Assembly: GCA_963556255.1 (NCBI GenBank)
Contig: OY744605.1
Location: 5,735,807-5,799,806, forward strand
Origin: Allolobophora icterica
Taxonomy: Eukaryota; Annelida; Clitellata; Crassiclitellata; Lumbricidae
Direction: 5' to 3'
Length of the DNA: 64,000 nt
Every line of letters starts with the position of its first letter. Positions within the stretch are counted from its first letter, which is position 1. Shown here in pieces: positions 33,533 through 43,879 of the stretch. The notes beneath the pieces were generated by a model that had not been told where the DNA came from, did no database searches, and saw only the letters and a list, made by a program, of their open reading frames with translations. Both the position numbers and the translations under genes were made by a program.

Positions 33533-33536
<4 letters not shown>
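31961..33536. other. non-coding resident DNA
   Basis: A direct duplication of about 100 bases lies at 33,005-33,100 and 33,163-33,245 (GAAGTGTGTTATTT ... ACCTGAGAACGAGGCAA ... GTCGCTCCCAA). A TAACGTCGCCCTTCT module is at 32,890. At 32,135-32,190 a stretch matches 16,155-16,245 (TGTTCGATTGGCTGCA ... CACCTCTTTTA). No gene is seen. Confidence 0.5.

Positions 33537-33585
<49 letters not shown>
33537..33585. repeat. (TAG)n microsatellite, left half of the LARD target
   Basis: Sixteen GTA/TAG units end exactly where the LTR begins. TAG units resume at 61,335 after the other LTR, so the large element inserted inside this repeat. Confidence 0.9.
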
Positions 33586-33587
<2 letters not shown>

Positions 33588-36500
33588 TGGCGTTCTGCGC
33601 CCGCCCGGACGCCTGCACTCTCGTTGCGCCGGGCGGGTTCTAGTGTGTTGGTGGTGACTCCAGCCCACTGCCCGTCTGGAGCCCCACCAGAGTCACTGCC
33701 TTGTCTACTTCCAACGTAAAATGGCCGTTCTCTATCTCTGCCCATAGTGGACGTTCCTATCAGAGGAGATTCAGGATTGGCCGCTTAAGAAAGGCAACAC
33801 TATACCGTTCTATCTCGGGGTCTGACTCTGCTTCTTCCGCGGTCGCCGGGTGGGCAACGTCCTGCAGGATGGCCGTCCTTCAGAACAGGGTTCGTTCTCT
33901 TACCAGCAGGAGTCTTCCTCTTTTGTGTGTCTTCTTAGCTACGGGCTTCCTCCAACTCTCCACCTGATCTAAACCTTGACGCACCATTATACATCTCGTG
34001 ACTCTTGAACTATCGCCATTTATCAGGGACACCAAACGTTTTCTAAATATCGGGAACAAGGAATACATGTGACAAGTCTTTTCCATCACATCGTCCTAGA
34101 CACCGGTCTATTGGGCAACTGTCAATTGTAACTCTCCGTCGTGTCGTCTAGGCACCTGTCCATACGTCTTCCCACCGTACGTATCTCTCGCTCCATGTCC
34201 GTGCAGGGCATACCGGCCTCACACGTATATTATCATGCACCACATTTACGGAGTAAGTTTCCTTACCCGTCTTCTGTGTTGGCAATTGTCGACCAACACA
34301 GTGATAAATTCTGCTTCGAAAGATAACGGTAAGGGGGTCTATGGCACTCTGATAGTGAAGGTCCTCTCTCTACCCTTCGCTATCTACACACAGAACTTCG
34401 TTCCGACCTACGCACGAGGGGGCCCATCCTCGCACTTCAGTCAGTTCTCAGAGCTGTGTGTTGCGACAAGCAAATATGTTTCTACCTGGGTATCCGACAA
34501 CCCGGACTTTCACGTATCACTCTCTTGGTCTGCTTTATTATTTCCCTTCAAACACGGGATTATCGTACTCCTCACCTCGGCACTCTGATTAGCCGAATCT
34601 CGCTGGGAAACGCGGTCGTGCCTCTTTAGGACCTGGGTACCCGACTACCCGATCCAAACTTTGAGGTTAATCTCTTGGTCTGCGTTAATGCCCCTTTTAC
34701 CTGTGGACGCTCGTACACTTCACCTTGGGACTCTGACTAGCTGAACTTCTCGCTGCGGCGTATCCCTACCCGGTTTACATAACCCTTTATACGGTTGTGT
34801 TTTCCCGGGAGCTCACAGACTCGTAGGCTCCAATTCCGAGTACACAGACTCGATTCTGCTAACGGTACCAGTGGAGTAACTATCAGTACTGTTACCCCAT
34901 CATTTCACACAGACCTGTGTTTTCACTTCCCACTGCGGGAAGTTTCCTGTCTTCCACGCACCTGAACGAACCACGGTCAGATTGTTCGGGCAGTTCCCCG
35001 AACTGAGAAGTTTGCGATTAGTTCCGCGAGCCAAGATTTGTGGTAGACCGGAGTTAGGTAGGCCAAACGAAGATATGCGGGAAAACCGCGGGAGTAACTA
35101 TGACGGAGCTAGGTAAAGGAAGAAACTTGCCGGAAGACCGCGAGTTAAGATTCAGCGTAGAAATGTATATTTGTTTATTGTGAATTGTATACTAATATGT
35201 ATAGGCTTTTATGTGTAGTTGAGATATTTCGGTTTGACCGCGAGTTCAGAGATTGCGGTTAGTCCCGCGAGTTAAAAGAAAGGCGGGTAAGTTACCCGAT
35301 GTTATCGAACGGAACCAACGGGGTCACCCTCCCCGTACATATCGAACTGTCACCATCGGGGACTTGCCTTCCCCGTTTTTATACAGACCTGTGTATCGAA
35401 CGGAACCACCGGGATCTTGCCCCGTCTTATCGAACGTCACCAACGGAGGCTGCTTCCCCGTACTTTCGAACGGAATCACCCTGGTAACTCTCCCGTACAC
35501 CTCGAGCAGTCACCAACGAGGTCTGCTTCCCCGTACTTTCGAACGGAATCAACCTGGTACCTCTCCCCGTACACGTCGAGCAGTCACCAACGGGTCTGCT
35601 TCCCCGTCTTTACCGATAAAGACCTCTGTTTTCTTTATCACTCAAGATCGGTCTCTCCCCGAGGTTTACACAGCCCATTAAACTTCCACAATCGGGATTC
35701 AGACCGGCTCGCGATCTAACGGCAGGGTGGGCCCCAGCCCTGTCGAATCGGCGGTCAATCCATCACCCAAGAGTGATTAGTTTTGCTGTAACTCGGGATC
35801 GCACTGGTTAGCTTTTCATGGACGATACTTGAACTGAGTTATCACCACCGGGTCTTTGCCCGTGTATCTCGGACGGTCAACTGCGGGGCCTTTCCGCGTG
35901 TCTCTGAGACGGTCACCAGCGCGGCCTTTCCGCGTGTATCTCTGACGGCTACCACCGGGTCTCTTTGCCCGTTTATATCTGACGGTCAACACCGGGTCTT
36001 TGCCCGTGTATATCTGACGGTCAACACCTGGGACTCTGCCCGAGTATCTCGGACGGTCAACTGCGGGGCCTTTCCGCGTGTTTCTCTGACGGCCAACACC
36101 GGGTCTTTGCCCGCGTATATCTCTGACACTCAACAGCGGGAACTTTGCCCGTATATCTCACCAGACATCAACCGGTCTTTCCGGTATATATCGAAACGGA
36201 CATCTACGGGTCTGCTTCCCCGTCTTTTGTACAGACCTGCGTGTATCGAACGGATCACCGGGGCCTTTCCCAGATCTATCGTAAAGTCACCGGCGGGCTC
36301 ACCTTTCCCGTCTTTACCGAACGGCCACCGACTAGGTCTGCTTCCCAGTCTTTATCGAACGGAACCGCCGGGGTCGCCTTCCCCGGACTATCGAACAGTC
36401 ACCAGCGAACCAGGCACCTTTCCCGTCTATCTATCGAACGCAACCGCCGGGGTCGCCTTCCCCGGACTTTACCGATACAGACCTGTGAGCCTTTATTTCT

Positions 36501-37364
36501 CACGATCGGTCTTTCTCCCGTATATATCAAACCAGACATCCATCGGTCTTTCCAGTATATATCGAAACGAACATCTACGGGGTCTGCTTCCCCGTCTTTT
36601 GATACAGACCTGTTTATCTGCGGGGTCCTTCCCCGACTTTACCGATACAGACCTGTGAGCCTTTATTTCTCACGATCGGTCTTTCCCCGAATGAGCCTTC
36701 CACAATCAGACTCGGTACTGCTCGCGATCTACAACAGAGCGGACCCTTACTCCGTTGGATCGACGCTTTGCCAGCACTGGTCAGACCGCCTTTGGAGCGG
36801 CTGTCACTCGGGAGCGCACTGATTAGCCTTGTAAATAAATATTTGTAACCTAACCGGTACCCGATCGAATCACTCGCCGTATACTACCACACGGAGTGCA
36901 GTATTAATCGCTAACCAACGACACTGAAGAACAGTATCGCTGTACATGCAGGATGCAGCGTCGCCATCCTACAATATAGGCAAAACACCGTGAGGCAGCC
37001 TATACTTATCCCTCGCCACACTATACCGTGGCTTGTTCCTTATATACTAGCCTACGCACACCTTCTCAAATACAGGTGTCTAAGGTATCGAAGTCAAGGT
37101 ATCGATTATAAGCACCGCCGTAGCTCTAGGCATTAAATATTGGACCGAAATACGTCTAATATTATTCTAATTAATAACTTAAATCTTTAAGATGGAAAAC
37201 ATAAGCTAAAACTTAAATATTAATCGATTTTAATATCACGTAGCGCTACCATCTACGCATCGGCCGATGACGCCCTTCGATGCATTAAGTCGTCGGATAC
37301 CGCGTCAACAACACAGCTATTATAAATAAAACATGCATTCAAGACCTGTGGCCAGTCCGCCACA
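33586..37364 (-). repeat. LARD LTR, left copy (3' LTR of the minus-strand element)
   Basis: Starts TGTGGCGTTCTGCGCC and ends CAGTCCGCCACA. There is no convincing protein gene. Overlapping frames in all three phases through 35,250-36,820 only reflect the stem-loop array. GC-rich and low-copy composition differs from the AT-rich host DNA around it. Confidence 0.92.
34950..36645. repeat. stem-loop array in the left LTR
   Basis: More than 25 short stem-loops occur at roughly 40-65 base intervals. Examples are GTTCGGG-CAGTT-CCCCGAAC (34,986), CGGGTAA-G-TTACCCG (35,283), ACCGG-TCTT-TCCGGT (36,170) and CCGGGG-TCGCCTT-CCCCGG (36,370). Spacers are TATCGAACGGAACC-like in two sections and TCTGACGGTCAAC-like in the middle one (35,835-36,145). 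Arms vary between units while staying complementary. Confidence 0.8.
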
Positions 37365-37377
37365 CTCTCCCCACCTT
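37365..37377 (-). promoter_or_regulatory. polypurine tract of the LARD
   Basis: On the minus strand this reads AAGGTGGGGAGAG, directly before TGTGGCGG, the start of the 3' LTR in that orientation. Position and composition fit a plus-strand primer, and there is no matching signal in the other orientation. Confidence 0.75.
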
Positions 37378-40300
37378 ACTTAGATGCGGAGCATCTCTGA
37401 CAAAATCGGGGACCTTAATCACTCGTGACACAGAAACATCTCCAACCCAGATTCACTTAGAAAGCAAGGAACCATTGTACCACTGGTTATAGGGCGGAAT
37501 ACCTCGGTCATCTGGACGACTTACTCGGTCAAGTACTCAATCCAGACCCATCCATCTCCGCACCCCGCACGAACGCCAAGTATCGATGATAGCCTGAGCA
37601 TCTAAGAGAAGCCCATCTCCTGCGAACCGTACTGACGACAGCCTGTTTAATGGTGCTAGAGATCCAAACCACCACCCTACTGGCAACTTGTCAAATCCAC
37701 CAAGTCGCCAACCTTAACCGGCCCTCTGTCATGAACCTGAGCTCTACCTAACCCATATGGCCAGGAGACCTAGGAGAGAAAAGTCACCAACTATCTCCCG
37801 ATCTTGTATATAAACGATAACTCCTTCACGTCACGCACACCTCCAAAATAAAACAACCGAAAGTAAAACATCGAACATGGGAAGTGACAGCCGCTTGTGA
37901 AAACATATTTTTTTTTGTGTTTCCTTTTTTTATATTTTTTTTGTAGTTTTCTTTTCAAACATATTTTCGTATTTGCACAAATGTCATTTCTAACCATCAT
38001 TATACACCAAATCATGAAACTCTTCATCACACCGTTCTCAGTAAGCTCGGGACATTAATACCGCAGTATCAGCGCATATACATACGATATCACCCAATAA
38101 CATCTTTTCACCAAGGATAACTCCTTCAATTAAACGGTACCACAAGGATCACCGACTGCCTTGTAACTCATGAGGTAGAAACACCACACAATACTGGAAC
38201 ACGATCAACCTTGAAATGTTCTACGCAAAAGCATCGTCGAAAGAACATGTCCAAACATCGCACTTCAAGAACACTCAACTGTCAAACCGTGAATCGAATA
38301 CTAACAGACACTCTGAAGAGAAGGGTTCTCATCAAAAGAAACTTGGACGACATCCCTCCAGTCCATGAAACACCGTAAATAAACCTGTTATCCATTTCAG
38401 TACTAGGAAACAGTTCAAACTAAAGGTCTCATCAAAAGAAAACTCAAAAGTGTCATTCGACAAAGTCTGGAAAACCACCGCAATCAAGCGGCAACTGGTA
38501 CCGCAAATCATCACACTGTATCCCACGAGAAACAGTCCAAAAGAAACAGTCTGATCAAAAAGCAAACTCAAACAAATGTCCATCGACATAGTCCAAAAAA
38601 TCACCGCAATCAAGCGGTAACTGGTACCGCTACTGTTATTCATTCCAACAGTATGAAAAACAATCCAAACGAAACATTTCATCAGAAGGGAACTCAAAAT
38701 AATGTCTTACGACAAAAGTCCATAAAACCACCGCAATTAAGCGGTACCTACATCATACTTCTGATGCAACTCTATGTTTTTCCTCGTTACTAAGTCTCAA
38801 AATTACTTCAGTAACTTCACTTGTAACCTGTGCTCGGTAGGGGAGACTTTCCCTTCCAGAGTTGAACTCTCAAAGTGGTTAACCGCCGACTGCACTCTCA
38901 TTAGTGTCGGAGCCAACGCTCTATGGGTCCAATTCTAACCCAAAGAAACAACTTAGGACCACCGACCTCTCGCTTCCGGAAACCAAGAGACAACCCTGTG
39001 GCCTGCCTTAGATAATGACCTCGACATAAGCCACTCTGCCACACTTCAACATTCGGAACTACCTGGACGATTACACTTGCCTCGACTGATCCGACGCCAC
39101 GCCTAAGGTTCGCCTCTTCACCTCCTCCGGCAGCTCCCTGTGCACACCACCGTCTTATTTGCCCCCTTTTGTCCACACTGACACAAACGACGTAATCAAT
39201 GTTTCTCAAACACCCGGGCTCCTACGGTTCCTATGCACTCCCAGGGGTCCCGTTCCCCTAACAACTGCCTCCAACTTGGTGAACTCTACTGCGAACTTCC
39301 TAGTCTCTGCAACCCCGCACGAACGCCAAGCAACGATGATAGCCTGAGCAATAATCCTTGGTGCGAGCAACCACTCTGCGACCGTAGAGAAGCCCATCTC
39401 CTGCAAACCGTGCTGACGACAGCCTTTTTAATGGTGCAAGAGATCAATAACGTGAATCGTGCTTCGACGCCAGTCGTCCTTCATCAACTTCTCGTCCTTT
39501 ATCGCATTCTCGAATTCGACCTCAAGAAATGCCAAGCGACGATCTCGTTCTCGGTCCACAACGTTGGTTTTCCGGTTGTCTCTTGTAACTGTTCCTCGGT
39601 CGTACTTGGTCTGTTTCGCATGCTTATTTACTCTTATAAGCTGCCTCAAGGTTACCCGGTTCTCTTCCTAGCACCTTCTATGCTAAGCCTAGGTTGGCGA
39701 GCGTATCAATACTCGCATGTAACCGTTTCGAAAATATCTCTTATCGGTCCTTACTACAACAGAACCATCAGCCTACTAATCTCTTGCACTGCACTGCTCA
39801 GACTATCTCCATGAGCTTCCCCGTAAGTGCAAAGATTCATTCGAACTAGGCTTCTCTGTTCTTCGGACCCGTAACTGGCGTTAATCTCTTCATTTGCCAA
39901 GTTACTTTTCTCAATACACCAACATCCCACAGCAATTAAGATGGCCCTTTAAAATATATCATAATTGACCTGCCATCAATTGGTCACTCCACGAGTTATA
40001 TCGAACGCAACTTATAACTTCGTCAACAACACGGCTACTGCCGTCTCTCCATCTTTTACCTCAGGTTTAACTAGTATTTGACGATCGGTCAAATTTCCGC
40101 CTCTGCTCTGAGTAACAGACGTTTTCTCACACGCCTCACTTCATTGTAACTTCACTGTAACTCATCGACTCAGCTTCGTCTTCATTGGTCAACACTGACC
40201 ATTTTCACTTGTCCTCTAAAGAACGTACCTCTGCCCAGTACGCTCCTTAAAATCCTCAGTATTTATCTCACGGTCTGCCGTCGGTAACACCGACAGCTTT

Positions 40301-41294
40301 TAACCGTCTACATGCGGGTCGCCGCCCGCTAAACCGAAATTCGACTATCCGAATTTATTGCTAAACTCTGGGAATTTCCTCCGACAATCGAACACTGCCA
40401 CCTCGTTCAGAACTATCTCTCAACGTAAACTTCTGAACTATTTCCGCTTCATTGTACATACGGAAATCTCTTCCCATCGGTTATCAACGGCACATGCCGC
40501 CGCCGCCCCGATGAAACGGCTATAGTCTGTGAAGACAGTCTTCGGCCGGGTCACTTTCACTGTCGGTCAACTGCCTTAACTTCACCCCTACCACCGAGGG
40601 TGAAGTTGGGCTTCTTATCCGTTCCCGTTTTCCTGTCTCGGTCTGTTTATCTGTCTTTTTCGTAACTGTTAGTCTCACCAGCGTATTACAGCGTAATCGA
40701 CCTCTGCCGTTTTCCCGATCTACGCCTCGTATTTCGTATTTGTGTTCCCGAGCCACTGAAATCGGACATACAATATCATCTCTCTCCGGTAACCTGACAC
40801 CAAGGATTCGCCTTCTGTGTAAAGACATCTCCAATTAGATAACGCGGTTCTCGAACACACAAAAACCAACGGCTAGGAAATCATCCAAGGAGCAGAAACG
40901 ATCTAACCAAAAACATCGAAGAAAAAGACATGGACCGGTTATCACTACCAAGCAGTCTCGGAACCAAAAGACGCAACGTGGACATACAAATGACCAACTC
41001 TTCTCAAAAGACCTGACAGAAGGGGAAAAGAAACACGCAAACGCGAAGAAAGCGACAACACTTAGGGAAACGATCGGTAAGAAACCAGGAAAACAACGAA
41101 TGAAACCTGGGAACCAAGTGACCAACAACTCCCACAAGAACTAGGTACTCAACCTCGGAAAGACTCAAAAACAACGAGAAGTCGCATCGAATACTAGCCT
41201 CCGGAATCACCCGAAAACACCAACGAGATGAAAACGGCAGACGGCAGCGCGAACTACCGAAACATCAACTAGCAGAAACGCAGAAACAAAAAGA
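37378..41294 (-). other. LARD internal region, non-coding
   Basis: No gag, protease, RT or integrase motif was found on either strand; the longest frames lack any family signature. Three tandem units of about 126 bases at 38,400-38,745 each carry ACCGC-AATCAA-GCGGT. A block is duplicated at 37,567-37,655 and 39,313-39,445 (GCACGAACGCCAAG ... GATGATAGCCTGAGCA ... GAAGCCCATCTCCTG). It continues beyond the Polinton at 56,980-57,534. Confidence 0.7.
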
Positions 41295-41300
41295 GGAGAA
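41295..41300. repeat. Polinton target duplication, left (GGAGAA)
   Basis: Identical to 56,974-56,979. Six-base duplications are the rule for Polinton/Maverick integration. Confidence 0.95.
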
Positions 41301-41508
41301 AGTAGTAGAAAATTACGGCGTCTGGAACAACCACGCTGAATAACCACGTTTTTCATGCAATAACCACGTTTTTCATTACATGTCACATGACATGTCATGA
41401 CTCAGCACGAAAATATGGGAAATTCCCATAGTTTCGATCACGCGCCGCTGACTCATCGCGAAACTACCGGAAATCCCAGCAGTATCGATCACGCGCCTAC
41501 GTATCATT
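41301..41508. repeat. Polinton terminal inverted repeat, left
   Basis: Begins AGTAGTAGAAAATTACGG. It contains two direct AATAACCACGTTTTTCAT units, a palindromic CATGACATGTCATG region, the palindrome ATGGGAAATTCCCAT, and two GATCACGCGCC units. It matches the right repeat with one mismatch seen near 41,479. The subterminal DNA to 41,545 has a further inverted counterpart near 56,560-56,605. Confidence 0.95.
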
Positions 41509-41560
41509 TGACGATTACGCGGGTTGGGAATAACCGGTAGTATCTAGTACAACATCCTGA

Positions 41561-42493
41561 TTACAGCTTAATCAAGTCATCGTTATCGACCCAAGAATTA
41601 AACGAGTCCGGGTATCCTAACCATTTTACGAATGATTTCTTCCCGCGTTTTCTAATCACTTTTTCAATCCTATATATTTCCTGTGTAGTCTTTTGCAACT
41701 CTTGTTCGTAGAAAGTGCCCTGTATTTCTTCGCCGTTGTAATCGGTTATATTATACGTCGGGGGATCGGTATATCGAACGCTAGATATAGTAAACGTCTC
41801 TTCGGTCCACCTAGGCGTGTATCCTTTTTCGAACGTAGTCTTTTTCTTTGAAATTCTTACTCTGTCGCCGATTGAAAATTTAGGTCTAACGGGTTCGGGG
41901 AATATACCTCCGTATAAATTTAACCATACGGTTCTTTCGTTTACTTTCATACTCGCTTTAGTTGGCGTCATTTTAATAGAACCGTGCCTGGTGTTGTTGT
42001 AATTACTGACCATTCCGTCTAAAACGTCGATATATCTTCTAGTAGAATTAGCCGAAAAATACTTGAACATCTTCTCTTTCATCGTTCTATTCCATCTCTC
42101 GACGACGCACGATTTCTCTTCGTTCTCGGTGGAATATAAATCGATGAGTTCTCGCACGTTTTTATTGTAAAATTCTTTTCCTTTGTCTACCCAAAGCTTC
42201 TCGGGTTTTCGTCCACCACTCGCGAATATTTTCGTTAAAGCATCGGCAACGGATTTTCCGCTTTTATCTTTCAACGGAGCGATCCACCCGTATTTCGAGA
42301 ATACATCTATTACCGTCAACAAGTATTTCACACCGTCGTTGTATTCCGCGAATGCCTGCATATCCGCCAGATCGGCGGCCCAAATTTCGTCGATACCTTT
42401 AACGTAGACTTTCCTTTTTCGAAAATGTCTCGTTACGGGTCTATGTAATTCTTCCGCGAGTTCGTCGCTCCATTTCGGCGTTATAGGTTCCAC
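41561..42493 (-). CDS. INT: Polinton retroviral-type integrase with chromodomain
   Basis: An rve-fold DDE integrase of about 310 residues. The catalytic acids are in ADLADMQAF (about 40), LWVDKGKEFYN (about 100) and ENEEKSCVVERWNRT (about 125-138). A C-terminal chromodomain, EKVIRKRGKKSFVKWLGYP followed by SWVDNDDL (about 275-308), should guide integration to modified chromatin. The visible start is GTG with no nearby ATG. The frame overlaps the 3' end of the phospholipase-like gene by 13 bases and lies -1 to it. In many invertebrate Polintons the two are one fused frame, so either a -1 frameshift or an indel separates them here. The loop before the STENEEK motif seems a few residues shorter than usual. 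Confidence 0.95.
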   Translation of the reverse strand: MEPITPKWSDELAEELHRPVTRHFRKRKVYVKGIDEIWAADLADMQAFAEYNDGVKYLLTVIDVFSKYGWIAPLKDKSGKSVADALTKIFASGGRKPEKLWVDKGKEFYNKNVRELIDLYSTENEEKSCVVERWNRTMKEKMFKYFSANSTRRYIDVLDGMVSNYNNTRHGSIKMTPTKASMKVNERTVWLNLYGGIFPEPVRPKFSIGDRVRISKKKTTFEKGYTPRWTEETFTISSVRYTDPPTYNITDYNGEEIQGTFYEQELQKTTQEIYRIEKVIRKRGKKSFVKWLGYPDSFNSWVDNDDLIKL

Positions 42494-43038
42494 CCGACTT
42501 TTTTCGCTACAATTTTGGAGTTTTTTGAATTAACGCCTAATCCTAGTTTCGATTTAGTAGCTAATATTGGTTTAACTATAGATCTTTCGACTCGTTCCCG
42601 GATAGTAGGATTGGGTATATTATTTAATTCGTTTAGCATCTGTCTGTCGGCGACATTCCTAGCAGCCACGTCGCTATGTCGATCGTAAGCCAAATCGTGA
42701 TAATACGCGGCGTCGTCGACCCTGTCTACGGGTTTAGACCAAGGTTTAGGAGTCCCGTCGGGATTCAGTCTTAAATCTAATCTAGTACCGGGACCGGTAA
42801 ACGAATGTCCTGGAAGATGCATCTCGCCGGGATACTTGGCCCATGGCAACTTTATGTTACTAGTAATCGAATTTAACGAACTGACTAGATCTCCGCCTTT
42901 TTTAGTCGTGGAAACGAATTGAGTTTTAGTTTTCCCGCATACTACGCATACGCCTCTTAGCATGGGTCTCCTGTTCTTCGTTACGACGTCTCGTATATCT
43001 CTAGTTTCGGTCTGCTTTTTACACTTGACGCAATACAT
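42481..43038 (-). CDS. zinc-ribbon plus phospholipase A2-like protein
   Basis: 185 residues. The N-terminus has paired cysteines (MYCVKCKKQTET and GVCVVCGKTKTQF), a small zinc ribbon like DUF5679. The middle resembles the parvovirus/Polinton phospholipase A2 domain: a GPGTRLDLRLN calcium-loop-like stretch and the catalytic HD in DDAAYYHDLAYDRH. Such domains help particles of parvoviruses cross endosomal membranes. Transcription is leftward from near 43,040, divergent from the ATPase gene 35 bases away, so a bidirectional promoter is likely. The C-terminus ends at a stop just inside the integrase frame, after an A6 run. Confidence 0.88.
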   Translation of the reverse strand: MYCVKCKKQTETRDIRDVVTKNRRPMLRGVCVVCGKTKTQFVSTTKKGGDLVSSLNSITSNIKLPWAKYPGEMHLPGHSFTGPGTRLDLRLNPDGTPKPWSKPVDRVDDAAYYHDLAYDRHSDVAARNVADRQMLNELNNIPNPTIRERVERSIVKPILATKSKLGLGVNSKNSKIVAKKVGWNL

Positions 43039-43073
43039 GTTGTTTTAATACAGAATGATTTATATTTAAAACG

Positions 43074-43862
43074 ATGGAAGTGAAAGACTTATCGTGGAAT
43101 GATGTACTGTCGAAAAGATTTAATCACCGTCTATTACCTAGAAGTGTAAGAGGTGTGATAGTAGGAAAGTCGGGATGCGGTAAGACGACGTTATTGTTAA
43201 ACTTACTTTTGAGACCCGGATGGCTAGATTATAACAATTTACAAGTATTCGGAAAATCTCTATTTCAACCAGAGTACAAAATTCTTGAGAAGGCATTCGA
43301 AGAAAAATTACCAAAAGAATCGATCATCGGGCTGTTTGGCATTCGAGACGAGATAATGAGACGTAATATTTCTCCTGCATGCGTTGTAGAAGAGATGTCG
43401 AGAAATTCAAGAGACGAGTCGGATATCGAATGCAGCTTTTACGAATCCGCAGAAGATGTGCCGGATCCGAGCGAATTAGGCCGAGAAAAGAAGAACTTGA
43501 TGATTTTTGACGATTTGCAGTTAGAGAAACAGAACAAATGCGAATCGTATTATATCAGAGGCAGACATAGTAACGTGGACTGTTTTTACCTCGCACAAAA
43601 TTATTTCAAATTGCCTAGACAGACTATCAGAGAGAATGCAAACTTTATTTGCTTATTTCCCCAAGACAGGAAGAACATTACTCATATCTATAACGATCAC
43701 GTAAGTACGGACATGTCTGTAGAGGAATTCAAAAAACTATGCGATGAGTCGTGGAAACAACCGCATCAATTCGTAGTTATCGATTTAACGAACAATAAGA
43801 GCAACGGCAAATACCGGCGTGGATTGGATGAATTTTACATCCCGAATTTTGATTTAAAATAA
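43074..43862 (+). CDS. ATP: genome-packaging ATPase (FtsK/HerA, A32-like)
   Basis: 262 residues. Walker A is GKSGCGKTT near residue 30; Walker B is NLMIFDDLQ near 142, followed by a sensor-like region YLAQNYFKLPRQTIREN. This ATPase family pumps DNA into capsids of Polintons, virophages and adenovirus-like and giant viruses. It is first of the rightward cluster; the ATG lies four bases after TTAAAA in TTTATATTTAAAACG. The next gene starts 17 bases after its stop. Confidence 0.95.
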   Translation: MEVKDLSWNDVLSKRFNHRLLPRSVRGVIVGKSGCGKTTLLLNLLLRPGWLDYNNLQVFGKSLFQPEYKILEKAFEEKLPKESIIGLFGIRDEIMRRNISPACVVEEMSRNSRDESDIECSFYESAEDVPDPSELGREKKNLMIFDDLQLEKQNKCESYYIRGRHSNVDCFYLAQNYFKLPRQTIRENANFICLFPQDRKNITHIYNDHVSTDMSVEEFKKLCDESWKQPHQFVVIDLTNNKSNGKYRRGLDEFYIPNFDLK

Positions 43863-43879
43863 TATCCTATACTAATAAA

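Noticed and set aside
35253..36822. Several overlapping frames of 100-225 residues in the LTR, duplicated at 59,221-60,790
   Set aside because: They are open in several phases at once because of the stem-loop array, and none shows a known domain or codon bias.
33586..37364. LTR element in plus-strand orientation
   Set aside because: No TGG-type primer-binding site follows the left repeat and no purine tract precedes the right one. Both signals are present on the minus strand instead.
38332..38697. 121-residue minus-strand frame in the LARD interior
   Set aside because: It translates the 126-bp tandem units, with repeated phrases and no domain.
39233..39814. 193-residue frame in the LARD interior
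   Set aside because: There is no recognisable domain, it starts within a duplicated non-coding block and is on the strand opposite to the element's transcript.
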